Assembly (NCBI RefSeq): GCF_009905435.1
Contig: NZ_JAAAMT010000002.1
Coordinates: 124,001-188,000 of the forward strand
Source of the DNA: Pseudomonas sp. R5(2019)
GTDB lineage: Bacteria > Pseudomonadota > Gammaproteobacteria > Pseudomonadales > Pseudomonadaceae
Length of the DNA: 64,000 nucleotides
Direction of reading: 5' to 3'
Shown: piece by piece, positions 20,940 to 29,204 of the stretch
Layout: each line of letters begins with the position of its first letter
Numbering within the stretch: the first letter of the stretch is position 1
Made by a program: the position numbers and the translations under genes
Notes under the pieces: generated by a model
Told to the model about the DNA's origin: nothing
Database searches by the model: none
Seen by the model: only the letters and a program-made list of their open reading frames with translations

Positions 20940-21377
20940 TCACGCCAGTGCCTTCATCACTGCCGCAATATCCTGTAATACAGCCGTATCGCCCCGTTCG
21001 CCCCAATACAGGGCAAGCATTTGTGGCCCTGCCTCGATTTTGTAAACGTTAGCGGGCAATTTGATTAACTCGGTCAACAGGCCAGTGTCTGTGCAAGGTT
21101 CGCGCCACTGATTCATCCAAACGCCCGGAGTGGTCTGCCAATAGCACCAAGTGTCATCACGTCCCGCACGACGCGGCCGATGGTATTGCGCGCACTGGAT
21201 CGGCGGCTCGTTGGGCAACCAGTGCGGCCACTCTTGCGGCGTCAGCTGCATGCCCAGCCCCATGCGCCGTGCCTCCATGCGCACAGCCATTTTGCCACTC
21301 TGATTGCGAGTAGGCTTGAGCCAGGCAAATGGGCTGAGGATAAGCGCAAGAATTGACACCACCAGCCAGAACGTCAT
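20940..21377 (-). CDS. Membrane-anchored protein of unknown function
   Basis: A 145-residue protein with one N-terminal membrane segment (FWLVVSILALILSPFAWL, residues 3-20), followed by a soluble domain rich in Trp and Arg (EWPHWLPNEPPIQCAQYHRPRRAGRDDTWCYWQTTPGVWMNQWREPC). The topology suggests the bulk is cytoplasmic (N-out) or periplasmic (N-in); the Arg-rich stretch after the segment favours the cytoplasm. The single N-terminal helix resembles small membrane proteins sometimes auto-annotated as YajC, but no YajC signature is visible. It is divergent from the universal stress gene. The function is unknown. Confidence 0.72.
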   Translation of the reverse strand: MTFWLVVSILALILSPFAWLKPTRNQSGKMAVRMEARRMGLGMQLTPQEWPHWLPNEPPIQCAQYHRPRRAGRDDTWCYWQTTPGVWMNQWREPCTDTGLLTELIKLPANVYKIEAGPQMLALYWGERGDTAVLQDIAAVMKALA

Positions 21378-21486
21378 ATGTGTTATTCCTATAAAAGCTT
21401 TTCAAATGAGCGGGTTAGCGGCGATTCTGCCGACCAGCCTGAAACCGGCCATACTTATAACTATCGCAACCGTCAGGAGAGCCCCC

Positions 21487-21930
21487 ATGCCCTATGAACA
21501 CATCCTCGTCGCCGTCGACCTGACCGAAGAGTGCGATCCGGTGATTAAACGGGCCCGCGAGATCGCCACCGCCCAAGGTGCCAAGCTGTCGATGGTACAC
21601 ATTGTCGAGCCAATGGCCATGGCGTTTGGCGGCGACGTCCCCATGGACCTGTCGCAACTGCAGCAACAGCAGTTCGACCAGGCCAAGGAGCGCCTGGACC
21701 GCCTGATCAACAAGTACCCGGAACTGACCAAGGAATACTGTCATCTGACCTACGGCCAACCACGCCAGGAGATTCACAGCCTGGCCAAGGAGCATGAGTG
21801 TGACCTGATCGTTGTCGGCAGCCACGGCCGCCACGGCCTGGCCCTGCTGTTGGGTTCAACCGCCAACGACGTACTGCACGGCGCCCCTTGCGATGTGCTG
21901 GCAGTACGGCTGATGAAGAAAGGCGAGTAA
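21487..21930 (+). CDS. Universal stress protein (UspA family)
   Basis: A 147-residue single-domain Usp: MPYEHILVAVDLTEECDPVIKRA, then VHIVEP, and a C-terminal ATP-binding signature GSHGRHGLALLLGSTANDVLHGAPCDVLAV, which fits the G2xG9xG(S/T) pattern. It is therefore probably a nucleotide-binding stress protein of the UspFG/UspA type. ATG 21487 follows CAGGAG. The in-frame ORF to 21304 overlaps the divergent gene and is rejected. A REPIN follows directly downstream. Confidence 0.92.
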   Translation: MPYEHILVAVDLTEECDPVIKRAREIATAQGAKLSMVHIVEPMAMAFGGDVPMDLSQLQQQQFDQAKERLDRLINKYPELTKEYCHLTYGQPRQEIHSLAKEHECDLIVVGSHGRHGLALLLGSTANDVLHGAPCDVLAVRLMKKGE

Positions 21931-21969
21931 ATCCCGGGCCAGCGCTTGCCTGTTGCAGGAGCCGGGCTT

Positions 21970-22193
21970 GCCCCAATGCCGGTCAGTTAAGGAATAGAAC
22001 GACGAAACCCTTGTAGGAGCGGACCTGGCCGCGATGGGCTGCGCAGCAGCCCCCGAGGCCGGTGATATCAACGACAAGCCCTGGGAGTGCGGGTGGTTTC
22101 AGAGTCGCCGGGGCCGCTTCGCAGCCCATCGCGGCCGGGTCCGCTCCTACATGGACGTCTGTGTTCCGATCCTTAACTGACTGGCATTGGGGC
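21970..22193. repeat. REPIN nested inside a longer inverted repeat
   Basis: The inner REP pair at 22012-22151 begins TGTAGGAGCGGACC and ends in the inverted copy, with cores GGCCGCGATGGGCTGCG. It is flanked by a second, different pair of arms. The left arm GCCCCAATGCCGGTCAGTTA starts at 21970 and runs to 22000. Its inverted copy lies at 22163-22193 with about four mismatches in 31 bases. The element lies between the usp gene and uup, whose 3' ends face each other. Confidence 0.85.
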
Positions 22194-22290
22194 TTGCACG
22201 CGATAAGGACGCCGCGGTTTTATAGGTATTGCGCGTCATCGTTCATCGCCGCACCCCTGCGAAGCGTTTAAAGGCTACCGATAGCCGCCA

Positions 22291-24213
22291 TCAGGCATCC
22301 AGCTCAGCCCAACGCTCAACGAGTTCATCCAGCTGGGCTTGCAGCGCTTCAAGCTTGGCCAGCACGTCCGTCGTCTCGCCGATCGGGCGCTGATAGAAGC
22401 CGGCATCGGAAATCCGGGCCTGTACCGCCGCCATCTCCTGCTCCACTGCATCAATCTGGCCGGGCAAGGCTTCCAGCTCGCGCTGAAGCTTGTAGCTGAG
22501 CTTTTTCTTTGCAGTCGGTACGGCCTCTGCGGCCTGGGCTGGAGCAGCCTCCGGGGCCTTGACCACGGCGCTGTTGAGCTCAGGCTTGCCGGACTTGTTC
22601 TCGGTCACGCCAAGCAGCTTTGGCGAGCCGCCCTGGCGGATCCAGTCCTGGTAGCCACCGACATACTCGCGTACCTTGCCCTCGCCTTCGAAGACCAGGG
22701 TGCTGGTGACCACGTTGTCGAGGAAGGCCCGGTCGTGGCTGACCATCAGTACGGTGCCTTTGAAGCCGGCCAGCACTTCTTCGAGCAGCTCAAGGGTCTC
22801 AACGTCCAGATCGTTGGTCGGTTCGTCGAGGACCAGCAAGTTGGCGGGTTTGCTGAACAGCTTGGCCAGCAACAGTCGCGCCCGCTCGCCACCCGACAAC
22901 GCCTTGACCGGCGTACGGGCACGCTGGGGGCTGAACAGGAAGTCGCCCAGGTAGCTCAGCACGTGACGGCTTTGGCCATCGATTTCAATGAAATCGCGAC
23001 CTTCGGCCAGGTTGTCGATCACGGTTTTTTCCAGGTCCAGCTGGTGGCGCAGCTGGTCGAAGTACGCCACTTCCAGTCTGGTACCGGATTCGACCTTGCC
23101 TGCGACCGGCTGCAGGTCACCGAGCATCAGCTTGAGCAGGGTAGTCTTGCCGGTACCGTTGGCGCCGAGCAGGCCGATGCGGTCTTCGCGCTGCAGGACC
23201 ATGGAGAAATCCTTGACCAGGAACGGGCCACCCGAGTGGGCAAAGCTGACGTTCTCCAGTTGCATCACTTGCTTGCCGGACTTCTCGGCGACATCCAGCT
23301 GAATGTTGGCCTTGCCCTGGCGCTCACGACGCTCGCCACGCTCGACGCGCAGTGCCTTCAGGGCACGCACGCGGCCCTCGTTGCGGGTACGGCGGGCCTT
23401 GATGCCCTGGCGAATCCAGACTTCTTCCTGGGCCAGGCGCTTGTCGAACAGTGCGTTGGCGGTTTCTTCGGCGGCAAGCTGGGCTTCCTTGTGCACCAGG
23501 AAGCTGGCGTAGTCGCCGTTCCAGTCGATCAGGCCGCCACGATCAAGCTCCAGAATGCGGGTTGCCAGGTTCTGCAGGAATGAACGGTCGTGAGTGATGA
23601 ACAGCACAGCGCCGCCAAAGCCGTTCAAGGCCTCTTCCAGCCAGGCAATCGCACCGATGTCCAGGTGGTTGGTGGGCTCATCGAGCAGCAGCAAGTCAGG
23701 CTCGGACACCAGCGCCTGGGCCAGCAGCACGCGGCGACGCCAGCCGCCGGACAACTCGGCCAGGGTCTTGTCGGCCGGCAATTGCAGGCGGCTCAGGGTG
23801 CTGTCCACCAGTTGCTGCAGGCGCCAGCCATCACGGGCTTCGAGGTCATGCTGAACGTGCATGAGCTTTTCCAGGTCCGCATCAGTGACGATGTTCTGGC
23901 TCAGGTGATGGTATTCGGCGAGCAAGGCGCCCACGCCGTCCAGGCCTTCAGCGACCACGTCGAAGACCGTACGGTCGTCGGCGACCGGCAGCTCTTGCGG
24001 CAGCTCGCCGATCTTGAGCCCTGGCGCGCGCCAGATTTCGCCCTCATCGGGGACTTGCTCGCCCTTGACCAGGCGCAGCATGCTGGATTTGCCAGTGCCG
24101 TTACGGCCGATAATGCACACCCGCTCACCACGGGCGATCTGCCAGGACACCTTGTCCAACAGCGGCATGGCGCCGAAAGCAAGGGACACATCGCTTAATT
24201 TGAGCAGGGTCAT
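22291..24213 (-). CDS. uup: ABC-F ATPase Uup
   Basis: A cytoplasmic ABC-F protein with two ATPase domains and no membrane part, 640 aa. Walker A motifs are GRNGTGKSS (N-domain) and GANGTGKTT (C-domain). Signatures LSGGWRRR and LSGGERAR are each followed by LLLDEPTNHLD / LVLDEPTNDLD. The C-terminal 100 residues (KLSYKLQRELEALPGQIDAVEQEMAAVQARI) form the coiled coil typical of Uup, which binds DNA branches and affects precise transposon excision and ribosome function. ATG 24213 has GGAGAAGATC upstream; the longer start at 24240 is rejected. Confidence 0.93.
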   Translation of the reverse strand: MTLLKLSDVSLAFGAMPLLDKVSWQIARGERVCIIGRNGTGKSSMLRLVKGEQVPDEGEIWRAPGLKIGELPQELPVADDRTVFDVVAEGLDGVGALLAEYHHLSQNIVTDADLEKLMHVQHDLEARDGWRLQQLVDSTLSRLQLPADKTLAELSGGWRRRVLLAQALVSEPDLLLLDEPTNHLDIGAIAWLEEALNGFGGAVLFITHDRSFLQNLATRILELDRGGLIDWNGDYASFLVHKEAQLAAEETANALFDKRLAQEEVWIRQGIKARRTRNEGRVRALKALRVERGERRERQGKANIQLDVAEKSGKQVMQLENVSFAHSGGPFLVKDFSMVLQREDRIGLLGANGTGKTTLLKLMLGDLQPVAGKVESGTRLEVAYFDQLRHQLDLEKTVIDNLAEGRDFIEIDGQSRHVLSYLGDFLFSPQRARTPVKALSGGERARLLLAKLFSKPANLLVLDEPTNDLDVETLELLEEVLAGFKGTVLMVSHDRAFLDNVVTSTLVFEGEGKVREYVGGYQDWIRQGGSPKLLGVTENKSGKPELNSAVVKAPEAAPAQAAEAVPTAKKKLSYKLQRELEALPGQIDAVEQEMAAVQARISDAGFYQRPIGETTDVLAKLEALQAQLDELVERWAELDA

Positions 24214-24420
24214 GATCTTCTCCAAAAACCGGGCGCGCATTCTACCTGACTTGCGAGCCGATCACATTAGATGGGTAAATCCAGCCGACCGTCGCACTTA
24301 CACGCCGATACAAGCACAATGCTTTCACCGCCCTGTAGCAAAAGGCTAAGCTTATGACTTGGCCCCTTAGAGGGGTGGCCAGGCCGACACTCAGTCACGA
24401 TTCAACTGTCCGGAAGTCCC

Positions 24421-26349
24421 ATGCGCAGCCGTCTGTTCAACCTGCTTTCCTGCCTGCTTTTTTCTGCTTCGGCCGCTTCAACTGTCCAGGCTGCCGACCT
24501 TGCTCAACAACGCCAATATTACGATGAAGCCAAGCGCGCACTGGCAAAGGGCGACACCGGCCCGTACTTCCGCTACAGCCAGGCCCTGGCCGATTACCCG
24601 CTGGAACCGTACCTTGCGTATGACGAGCTGACCGCCCGCCTGAAGACCGCCAGCAATGTCGAAATCGAAAAATTCCTCGCCAAGCATGGAGATCTGCCCC
24701 AGGCCAACTGGATGAAACTGCGTTGGCTGCGCTGGCTGGCCGAGCGTGGCGACTGGCAACCTTTCGTCAAATATTACGATCCCAAGCTCAACTTCACCGA
24801 GCTCGACTGCCTTAATGGCCAGTACTTGCTGGGCCATGGCAAACAGGCCGAAGGCTACGCCGTCACGGAAAAGCTCTGGCGGGTGGGCAAATCGCAACCC
24901 GCCGCCTGCGACACCCTGTTCGGCATGTGGGCGGCCGAAGGCCAATTGACAGAAGAGCGGCGCTGGCAACGGGCCAAGCTCGCCGCCCAGGCGCGCAATT
25001 ACGGGTTGGCCAATAGCCTGGTCAATAACCTCACCACCCTGGCGCCTCAAGGCAAGTTGCTGATCGATGTGGCGCAGAAGCCCGAACTGCTCAACCAGCC
25101 TTCGCGCTTCACGCCAGTCAATGAAGCGATGTCCGATGTGGTCAGCCTCGGCCTGCGTCGCCTGGCCCGCCAGGACCCTGACCGGGCCATGGCCATGCTC
25201 GACGACTATGCCAACCGGATGCACTTCTCGCGCGATGAGAAGGTCGCCATCGCCCGCGAAATCGGCCTGACCCTGGCGCGCAAATACGACGCCCGCGCGC
25301 TGGACCTGATGACCCGCTACGATCCGGAGCTGCGCGACAACACCGTCACCGAATGGCGCCTTCGCCTGCTACTGCGCCTAGGCCGCTGGGAAGATGCCTA
25401 CGAGTTGACCCGCCGCCTGCCACAAGACCTGGCCAGCACCAATCGCTGGCGCTACTGGCAGGCCCGCAGCCTGGAGCTGGCGCAACCGAAAAACCCGCAG
25501 GTGCCGTTGCTGTACAAAAACCTTTCCCGTGAGCGCGACTTCTACGGCTTTCTCGCCGCTGACCGCACTCAGACCCCGTACCAGTTGAACAACAAGCCGC
25601 TGGTGATGAGCCAGCAGTTGATCAACAAGGTCCGCAACACCCCAGGCGTACGCAGGGCGCTGGAGTTCCACGCCCGCGGTGAAGTCGTCAATGGTCGGCG
25701 CGAGTGGTATCACGTCAGCCGGCACTTCAGTCGCGACGAAATGGTTGCCCAGGCCAAGCTGGCGTACGACCTGCGCTGGTATTTCCCGGCCATTCGCACC
25801 ATCAGTCAGGCGCAGTATTGGGACGATCTGGATATCCGCTTCCCGATGGCCCATCGCGAGACCCTGGTGCGCGAAGCCAACCTGCGCGGCCTGCACTCCA
25901 GCTGGGTGTTTGCCATCACCCGTCAGGAAAGCGCCTTTATGGAAGATGCACGCTCCAGCGTCGGTGCTGCGGGCCTGATGCAGCTGATGCCCGGCACCGC
26001 CAGGGAAACGGCGCGCAAGTTCAGCATCCCGCTGGCATCGCCCCAGCAAGTGCTTGACCCGGTCAAGAACATCCAGCTGGGCGCCGCCTACCTGAGCCAG
26101 GTCCACACCCAGTTCAACGGCAATCGGGTATTGGCTTCGGCCGCTTACAACGCAGGCCCCGGGCGCGTACGCCAGTGGCTGCGTGGTGCCAACCACTTGA
26201 GTTTCGATGTGTGGGTCGAATCGATCCCGTTCGACGAAACGCGCCAATATGTACAGAACGTGCTGTCGTACTCGGTCATTTACGGGCAGAAGCTCAATTC
26301 ACCGCAACCGCTGGTGGATTGGCATGAGCGGTATTTTGAAGATCAGTGA
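24421..26349 (+). CDS. slt: Soluble lytic murein transglycosylase Slt70
   Basis: Periplasmic enzyme that cleaves glycan strands of peptidoglycan, forming 1,6-anhydromuropeptides, the substrates later handled by NagZ. The 642-residue precursor has a signal peptide (cleavage near VQA-ADLAQQ, residue 25), a superhelical U/L domain of about 420 residues and a C-terminal GEWL-type catalytic domain. The acid is Glu503 in ITRQESAF, followed by GAAGLMQLMPGTA and AYNAGPGRV. It is transcribed alone and convergent with the MOSC gene across a hairpin. Confidence 0.96.
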   Translation: MRSRLFNLLSCLLFSASAASTVQAADLAQQRQYYDEAKRALAKGDTGPYFRYSQALADYPLEPYLAYDELTARLKTASNVEIEKFLAKHGDLPQANWMKLRWLRWLAERGDWQPFVKYYDPKLNFTELDCLNGQYLLGHGKQAEGYAVTEKLWRVGKSQPAACDTLFGMWAAEGQLTEERRWQRAKLAAQARNYGLANSLVNNLTTLAPQGKLLIDVAQKPELLNQPSRFTPVNEAMSDVVSLGLRRLARQDPDRAMAMLDDYANRMHFSRDEKVAIAREIGLTLARKYDARALDLMTRYDPELRDNTVTEWRLRLLLRLGRWEDAYELTRRLPQDLASTNRWRYWQARSLELAQPKNPQVPLLYKNLSRERDFYGFLAADRTQTPYQLNNKPLVMSQQLINKVRNTPGVRRALEFHARGEVVNGRREWYHVSRHFSRDEMVAQAKLAYDLRWYFPAIRTISQAQYWDDLDIRFPMAHRETLVREANLRGLHSSWVFAITRQESAFMEDARSSVGAAGLMQLMPGTARETARKFSIPLASPQQVLDPVKNIQLGAAYLSQVHTQFNGNRVLASAAYNAGPGRVRQWLRGANHLSFDVWVESIPFDETRQYVQNVLSYSVIYGQKLNSPQPLVDWHERYFEDQ

Positions 26350-26359
26350 CTGATCCGAG

Positions 26360-26416
26360 GGCCTCATTCGCGGCGGTGCGGCGATCCGACGATCCGACGA
26401 TCCCGCGAATGGGGCC
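26360..26416. repeat. Hairpin with 8-bp tandem repeats in the loop
   Basis: Arms GGCCTCATTCGCGG (26360-26373) and CCGCGAATGGGGCC (26403-26416) pair with a single mismatch. The loop holds CGATCCGA twice in tandem (26382-26397) plus a partial third copy. It lies between the convergent slt and MOSC genes and may act as a bidirectional terminator. It resembles a degraded REP element. Confidence 0.7.
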
Positions 26417-26426
26417 AACACGATTT

Positions 26427-27233
26427 TTACTCCAGAACGGTCACCGGCATCCCCACTTCCAGCACACCGCTGCCGTCACTGACCAGGTTCTGCCCGAACA
26501 TCACTTCCCCATCCTGCTCACGGTAGGTCTTGAGTGTGGTCAGCGGCTCGCGGTCGACACTGCGCTCGCCAGTCTGCGGGTCGAGGGTGGTGAGGATGCA
26601 GCGGCTGCACGGCTTGACCACCCGAAACTCGACATCGCCGATACGTATCCGCTTCCAGCCATCCTCAGCGAACGCCGCGCTGCCTTCGACCACCAGATTG
26701 GGGCGAAACCGCAGCATTTCCAATGGCCGACCGACCTTGGCCGACAGGTCGTCCAGCGACGCCTGGCCGATCAGCAGCAGCGGGAAACCGTCGGCGAACG
26801 CCACGCGGTCATCTTCATGCCCAAAGCCGGATTGCAGGTGACGGGCCCGCGCCTCTGGCACATGCACCAGGCGTGCAGGCTTGCCGATAAAAGCGCTGAC
26901 CCAGGCCGCTGCCTCATCTCCGGCATCCGGCACCCGCAGGGTGTCACGCCAAATGGTCACGCCGCGCAGGTGCTCATCGGCAGGCGGCAGTTCGACCCGC
27001 AAATCGGCATGCCCTCTGGCGCTGAGGGTCAGGCTGTTGTCGCTGTTGTGCCGCGCCGTCAACTGGCTCATCTGTGGCAGCGCGCGCTGAGTCAGGAAGC
27101 GGCCACTGGCCTCCTCCACCAGCATCCAGCGGCGATCGCCCTCAAGCCCCAGCAGGCCCAGCCTTGAGCGCTGCAGTGGCTCGGCGCGTGCCGACTTGAG
27201 TGGAAATCGATTCAACGCGCCAAGACGCAACAT
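26427..27233 (-). CDS. MOSC domain protein (YcbX type)
   Basis: A 268-residue protein with an N-terminal MOSC beta-barrel (LGALNRFPLKSARAEPLQRSRLGLLGLEGDRRWMLV) and a C-terminal MOSC domain with the conserved cysteine motif VVKPCSRCILTTLDPQTGERS, the usual molybdenum-sulfur site. E. coli YcbX, with the same architecture, detoxifies N-hydroxylated bases as a molybdoenzyme; that role is inferred here. The moaB and moeA cofactor genes lie about 7 kb away, and xdh is another molybdoenzyme in the window. ATG 27233 has GGGGGAG upstream. Confidence 0.88.
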   Translation of the reverse strand: MLRLGALNRFPLKSARAEPLQRSRLGLLGLEGDRRWMLVEEASGRFLTQRALPQMSQLTARHNSDNSLTLSARGHADLRVELPPADEHLRGVTIWRDTLRVPDAGDEAAAWVSAFIGKPARLVHVPEARARHLQSGFGHEDDRVAFADGFPLLLIGQASLDDLSAKVGRPLEMLRFRPNLVVEGSAAFAEDGWKRIRIGDVEFRVVKPCSRCILTTLDPQTGERSVDREPLTTLKTYREQDGEVMFGQNLVSDGSGVLEVGMPVTVLE

Positions 27234-27305
27234 GGCCTGCTCCCCCGAGAAAAAGACTGCCACTTTATACGAGCAGCCCCTCCCCTCGACAAGCCGCAAC
27301 GATCA

Positions 27306-28241
27306 TCACACCCCTGATTCATCAACCATCAAGCGTTGACGGACCACATCGACCAGTTTGTCCGGCTGGAACTTGGAGAGGAAGTTATCGCAGCCGACCT
27401 TCTTGACCATCGATTCGTTGAAGCTGCCGGACAACGAGGTGTGCAACACCACATAAAGACCGCGCAGGCGCGGGTCGTTGCGGATTTCAGTGGTCAGGCG
27501 GTAGCCGTCCATCTCCGGCATTTCCGCATCGGTGAACACCATCAGCAGCTTGTCTGTCATCTCGTGCCCGGCCTCAGCCCAGGACTTGAGCAACCTCAGG
27601 GCCTTGAGGCCATCACTGGCCACATGCATCTTCACGCCCAATTGCGACAAGGTATCGCGCAACTGCATCAGTGCCACGGAGGAGTCATCCACCAGCAACA
27701 CCTCCCGGCCACGGGCCTTTGCCAGCACCGGATCCTCGAGTTTGGCGCGAGATACCTTGGTGCTGTAGGGCACAATCTCGGCCAGCACTTTCTCGACGTC
27801 GATGATCTCGACCAACTGCTCGTCGACCTTGCTGATCGCCGTCAGGTAATGCTGGCGCCCGGCGCTGGCCGGCGGTGGCATGATCGCCTCCCAGTTCATG
27901 TTGACGATTCGATCCACGCTGCCGACCAGGAACGCCTGCACCGATCGGTTGTATTCAGTAACAATAATGGTGCTGTTTGGCCCCGGCTCCAGCGGGCGCA
28001 TGCCGATGGCCTGGGACAGGTCGATCACCGGCAAGGTCTGGCCACGCAAATTGACCACGCCACAGACAAACGCGTGCCGCTGCGGCATCAACGTCAACCT
28101 GGGCATCTGCAGCACTTCCTGGACCTTGAACACGTTGATCGCGAACAACTGCCGGCCGGCCAGGCGAAACATGAGGATTTCCAGGCGATTCTCACCTACC
28201 AGCTGCGTGCGTTGGTCTACTGCGTCGAGAATGCCAGCCAT
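27306..28241 (-). CDS. cheV: Chemotaxis coupling protein CheV
   Basis: CheV links receptors to CheA like CheW, and its coupling is tuned by phosphorylation. The 311 residues contain a CheW domain (about 18-160; GVVNLRGQTLPVIDL) and a receiver domain (about 180-305) with acidic pocket DD (185-186), phospho-acceptor Asp238 (VFTDAEMPEMDG) and Lys in SKFQP. GGGAG precedes ATG 28241. A FliA-type promoter 35 bases upstream places it in the flagellar/chemotaxis regulon. Confidence 0.95.
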   Translation of the reverse strand: MAGILDAVDQRTQLVGENRLEILMFRLAGRQLFAINVFKVQEVLQMPRLTLMPQRHAFVCGVVNLRGQTLPVIDLSQAIGMRPLEPGPNSTIIVTEYNRSVQAFLVGSVDRIVNMNWEAIMPPPASAGRQHYLTAISKVDEQLVEIIDVEKVLAEIVPYSTKVSRAKLEDPVLAKARGREVLLVDDSSVALMQLRDTLSQLGVKMHVASDGLKALRLLKSWAEAGHEMTDKLLMVFTDAEMPEMDGYRLTTEIRNDPRLRGLYVVLHTSLSGSFNESMVKKVGCDNFLSKFQPDKLVDVVRQRLMVDESGV

Positions 28242-28275
28242 GAAAACTCCCTGATTTTTGATGATTACTTGCCAA

Positions 28276-28301
28276 TATCGGCCACTCCTGCCGGACCTTG
28301 A
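28276..28301 (-). promoter_or_regulatory. FliA (sigma-28) promoter of cheV
   Basis: On the minus strand TCAAG (28301-28297), a 14-base spacer and GCCGATA (28282-28276) match the sigma-28 consensus of pseudomonads. The predicted start is about 27 bases upstream of the cheV ATG. Confidence 0.82.
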
Positions 28302-28515
28302 CCCCCGCCCGCAAATTCATGCAAGACGCATTGATGTCAAATAAGCGCCATGTTTTACTGCCCGCCCTGCCTATCCCATGCACTTATCAGGGATTCCCTG
28401 ACTTGCATTCAGGTGCAACCTGATATTCGCGATATCCAATAGCCATTAATGTGACGCCTTTCTCATTGCACGAAAGGAGTCGGGCTATTTGTCAATTATC
28501 AGGGGAGCATTTGCC

Positions 28516-28989
28516 ATGCACGATGACGTCTGCGGGCAGAGCGGATTGAAGGATTTCCTGGTGCAAGCGCAAGTATTGTTGGTCAAGGCTCAGGAGTGTG
28601 TGAACCACCTGGACCTGATCAACAGTGACGGTGATGCCAGCGCCTGCTTGCTCGACACCTTGGCGACCCTGGGAGAACGGGCGCAATCCCGGGCAATAGC
28701 GCCCGTTGCCAGGTTCTGCCAACAGCTGGTGTTTCTACTGCGCCTGGCGCAGCCGCTGATCGAGCTGAACGAGACTGCCCTTGAGGCCCTGCGTGATTGT
28801 TTGCGGCTGCTGGACTGGCAATTGGAACTGATTGACCCCCATACCGGCGAACTACTTCTGGATCAAGACGAACAGCATGCGCTGGTCACCACGCTGGCCG
28901 AGGCACTGGACGTTGATGCGCTGTGCCTGCTGTTTGGGCACGCATCGGAGCTCGCAATCTGCTACCAGGGTTTACAATCCCGGCAATAA
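28516..28989 (+). CDS. CheA-P1/HPt-like helical protein lacking the phospho-histidine
   Basis: A 157-residue soluble, all-helical protein. The order of helices resembles the CheA P1 / HPt fold: LKDFLVQAQVLLVKAQECVNHLDLINSD, then LLDTLATLGERAQSRAIAPVARFCQQLVFLLRLA, then ALEALRDCLRLLDWQLELID. The stretch LLDTLATLGERAQSR falls where HPt proteins have FRAAHTLKGSSG. The alignment puts Ala in place of the phosphorylated His, so phosphotransfer is unlikely (alignment by eye). It may be a binding partner or decoy. ATG 28516 has GGGGAG upstream. It is divergent from cheV and precedes the two-component pair. Confidence 0.65.
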   Translation: MHDDVCGQSGLKDFLVQAQVLLVKAQECVNHLDLINSDGDASACLLDTLATLGERAQSRAIAPVARFCQQLVFLLRLAQPLIELNETALEALRDCLRLLDWQLELIDPHTGELLLDQDEQHALVTTLAEALDVDALCLLFGHASELAICYQGLQSRQ

Positions 28990-29204
28990 CATCAAATCAC
29001 TGGCTAAACGCTCCTGCATCGAAGTGATACTATCTTTCTCCATTGCCGGTTCACTCGGTGATTTTCGCTGATAGTTCGTTGATAAAAGTGAGCGTTCAGC
29101 GGCTGAAGTAACTAGAACGCAAGTGAACGAAGTTGTACGAAACAACAAACAACCTGTTCACCACTTCTACAGGTTTTAACCGCGACTCTGCAGTGGCTCC
29201 ATCT

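Noticed and set aside
29133..29204. Extended TTG start for the histidine kinase
   Set aside because: The added 24 residues are polar and outside the family start. The ATG at 29205 places the first membrane helix as usual.
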